DNA of 64,000 nt, from NCBI RefSeq assembly GCF_052324685.1, contig NC_135220.1, forward strand, positions 1,625,980 to 1,689,979. The letters are read 5' to 3'. The notes below the pieces were generated by a model, which ran no database searches, was not told the origin of the DNA, and saw nothing but the letters and a program-made list of their open reading frames with translations. The translations under genes and the position numbers were made by a program. Source of the stretch: Brachyhypopomus gauderio (Eukaryota; Chordata; Actinopteri; Gymnotiformes; Hypopomidae). Below are positions 63,411-64,000 of this stretch, one piece after another (the first letter of the stretch is position 1; each line of letters starts with the position of its first letter).

Positions 63411-64000
63411 CCTGTCCACCTAAACATTGCACAGTTGCTTTCAACATAGCTTGTCGTCAAATTCATAAAATTTCATAAAAGCCATCGTAAATATTAAAAA
63501 GGGGGTTTTTTTGGCCACAGAAGAAGCTACCTATGTGAATATACATTTGGCTGTAGGGCCTGACACTGGTACACAGTTCCCACAGGGAAAATGTCAGTCT
63601 GCTCCTCCAGTACAGGTCAGGGGGTGTAACCCAACATAAAAAGTGTTTTTGTTGTTGTTGTTTTTAAGAAATCAGCATGGCCGATGAATGAATCAATTAA
63701 AAGCAAGACAAAAATTAAATATTACAAATATATATGGTACTGAACATTAGCATTTGTAATAGGAAACACTGAAAGGTGTGTGAAACATATACAAGGTAAT
63801 GAACATGAGTTTGTCACCAACAGATGCCTAGTGCACAACACAAAATATGAACATTCTCCATTATATTATTTTCAGAAAATACATCTGGACATCCTGAATA
63901 AAGGATTATATATACACATTTTCTATTTTATTTTTTGCTCTTTCTCTGGAAACAACTTCACTACATTTTTTATGAATTAATATGTACAGGTGTTCGCAGG
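63411..64000. other. Downstream flank, no gene seen
   Basis: AT-rich; a further AATAAA lies near 63897. Nothing recognisable to the right edge. Confidence 0.5.

Overview
This window is a stretch of vertebrate nuclear DNA, almost certainly from a teleost fish. It holds five protein-coding genes with GT-AG introns, many CA/GA/TA microsatellites, and CpG-rich promoters. It also carries a decayed Tc1/mariner-type transposon and a CAAGTC-type dispersed repeat, both of kinds I recall from fish genomes. I cannot name the species. I saw no bacterial, viral or CRISPR-like content, and no undescribed multi-gene system.

Layout: (1) 1-18172, minus strand: kmt2d (MLL2/MLL4 histone H3K4 methyltransferase). 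I traced 38 coding exons, each phase-checked, from the start codon at 18172 down into the giant Gln-rich exon, which runs off the left edge. The FYRN/FYRC and SET domains lie outside the window. A probable non-coding first exon and CpG-rich promoter lie near 21.4-22.1 kb. (2) 25103-28632, minus: dhh (desert hedgehog), three exons, 465 aa. (3) 34960-45888, minus: lmbr1l, 17 coding exons, 491 aa. (4) 47736-50637, plus: dnajc22 (Wurst-type J protein), three coding exons, 340 aa. (5) 53250-60305, plus: ikzf4 (Eos, Ikaros family), seven coding exons, 573 aa, followed by a roughly 3 kb 3' UTR.

The genes do not form a pathway. They form a conserved-synteny block: KMT2D, DHH, LMBR1L and DNAJC22 lie together on human 12q13.12, and IKZF4 lies further along 12q13. 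RHEBL1 (between KMT2D and DHH in human) and the TUBA1 cluster (beside LMBR1L in human) are not visible here.

The most interesting points are small in scale. kmt2d keeps what looks like a fourth PHD finger in its first cluster, which I recall as a KMT2C feature absent from human KMT2D. One kmt2d intron is largely a dispersed repeat whose edge supplies the splice donor. Three lmbr1l acceptors have microsatellites in place of, or next to, the usual polypyrimidine tract, one of them feeding a 34-nt microexon. ikzf4 has a TG/CG tract next to an acceptor, a weak donor and a possible in-frame N-terminal extension. A 20-copy 19-bp minisatellite in ikzf4 shows alternating, higher-order variants.
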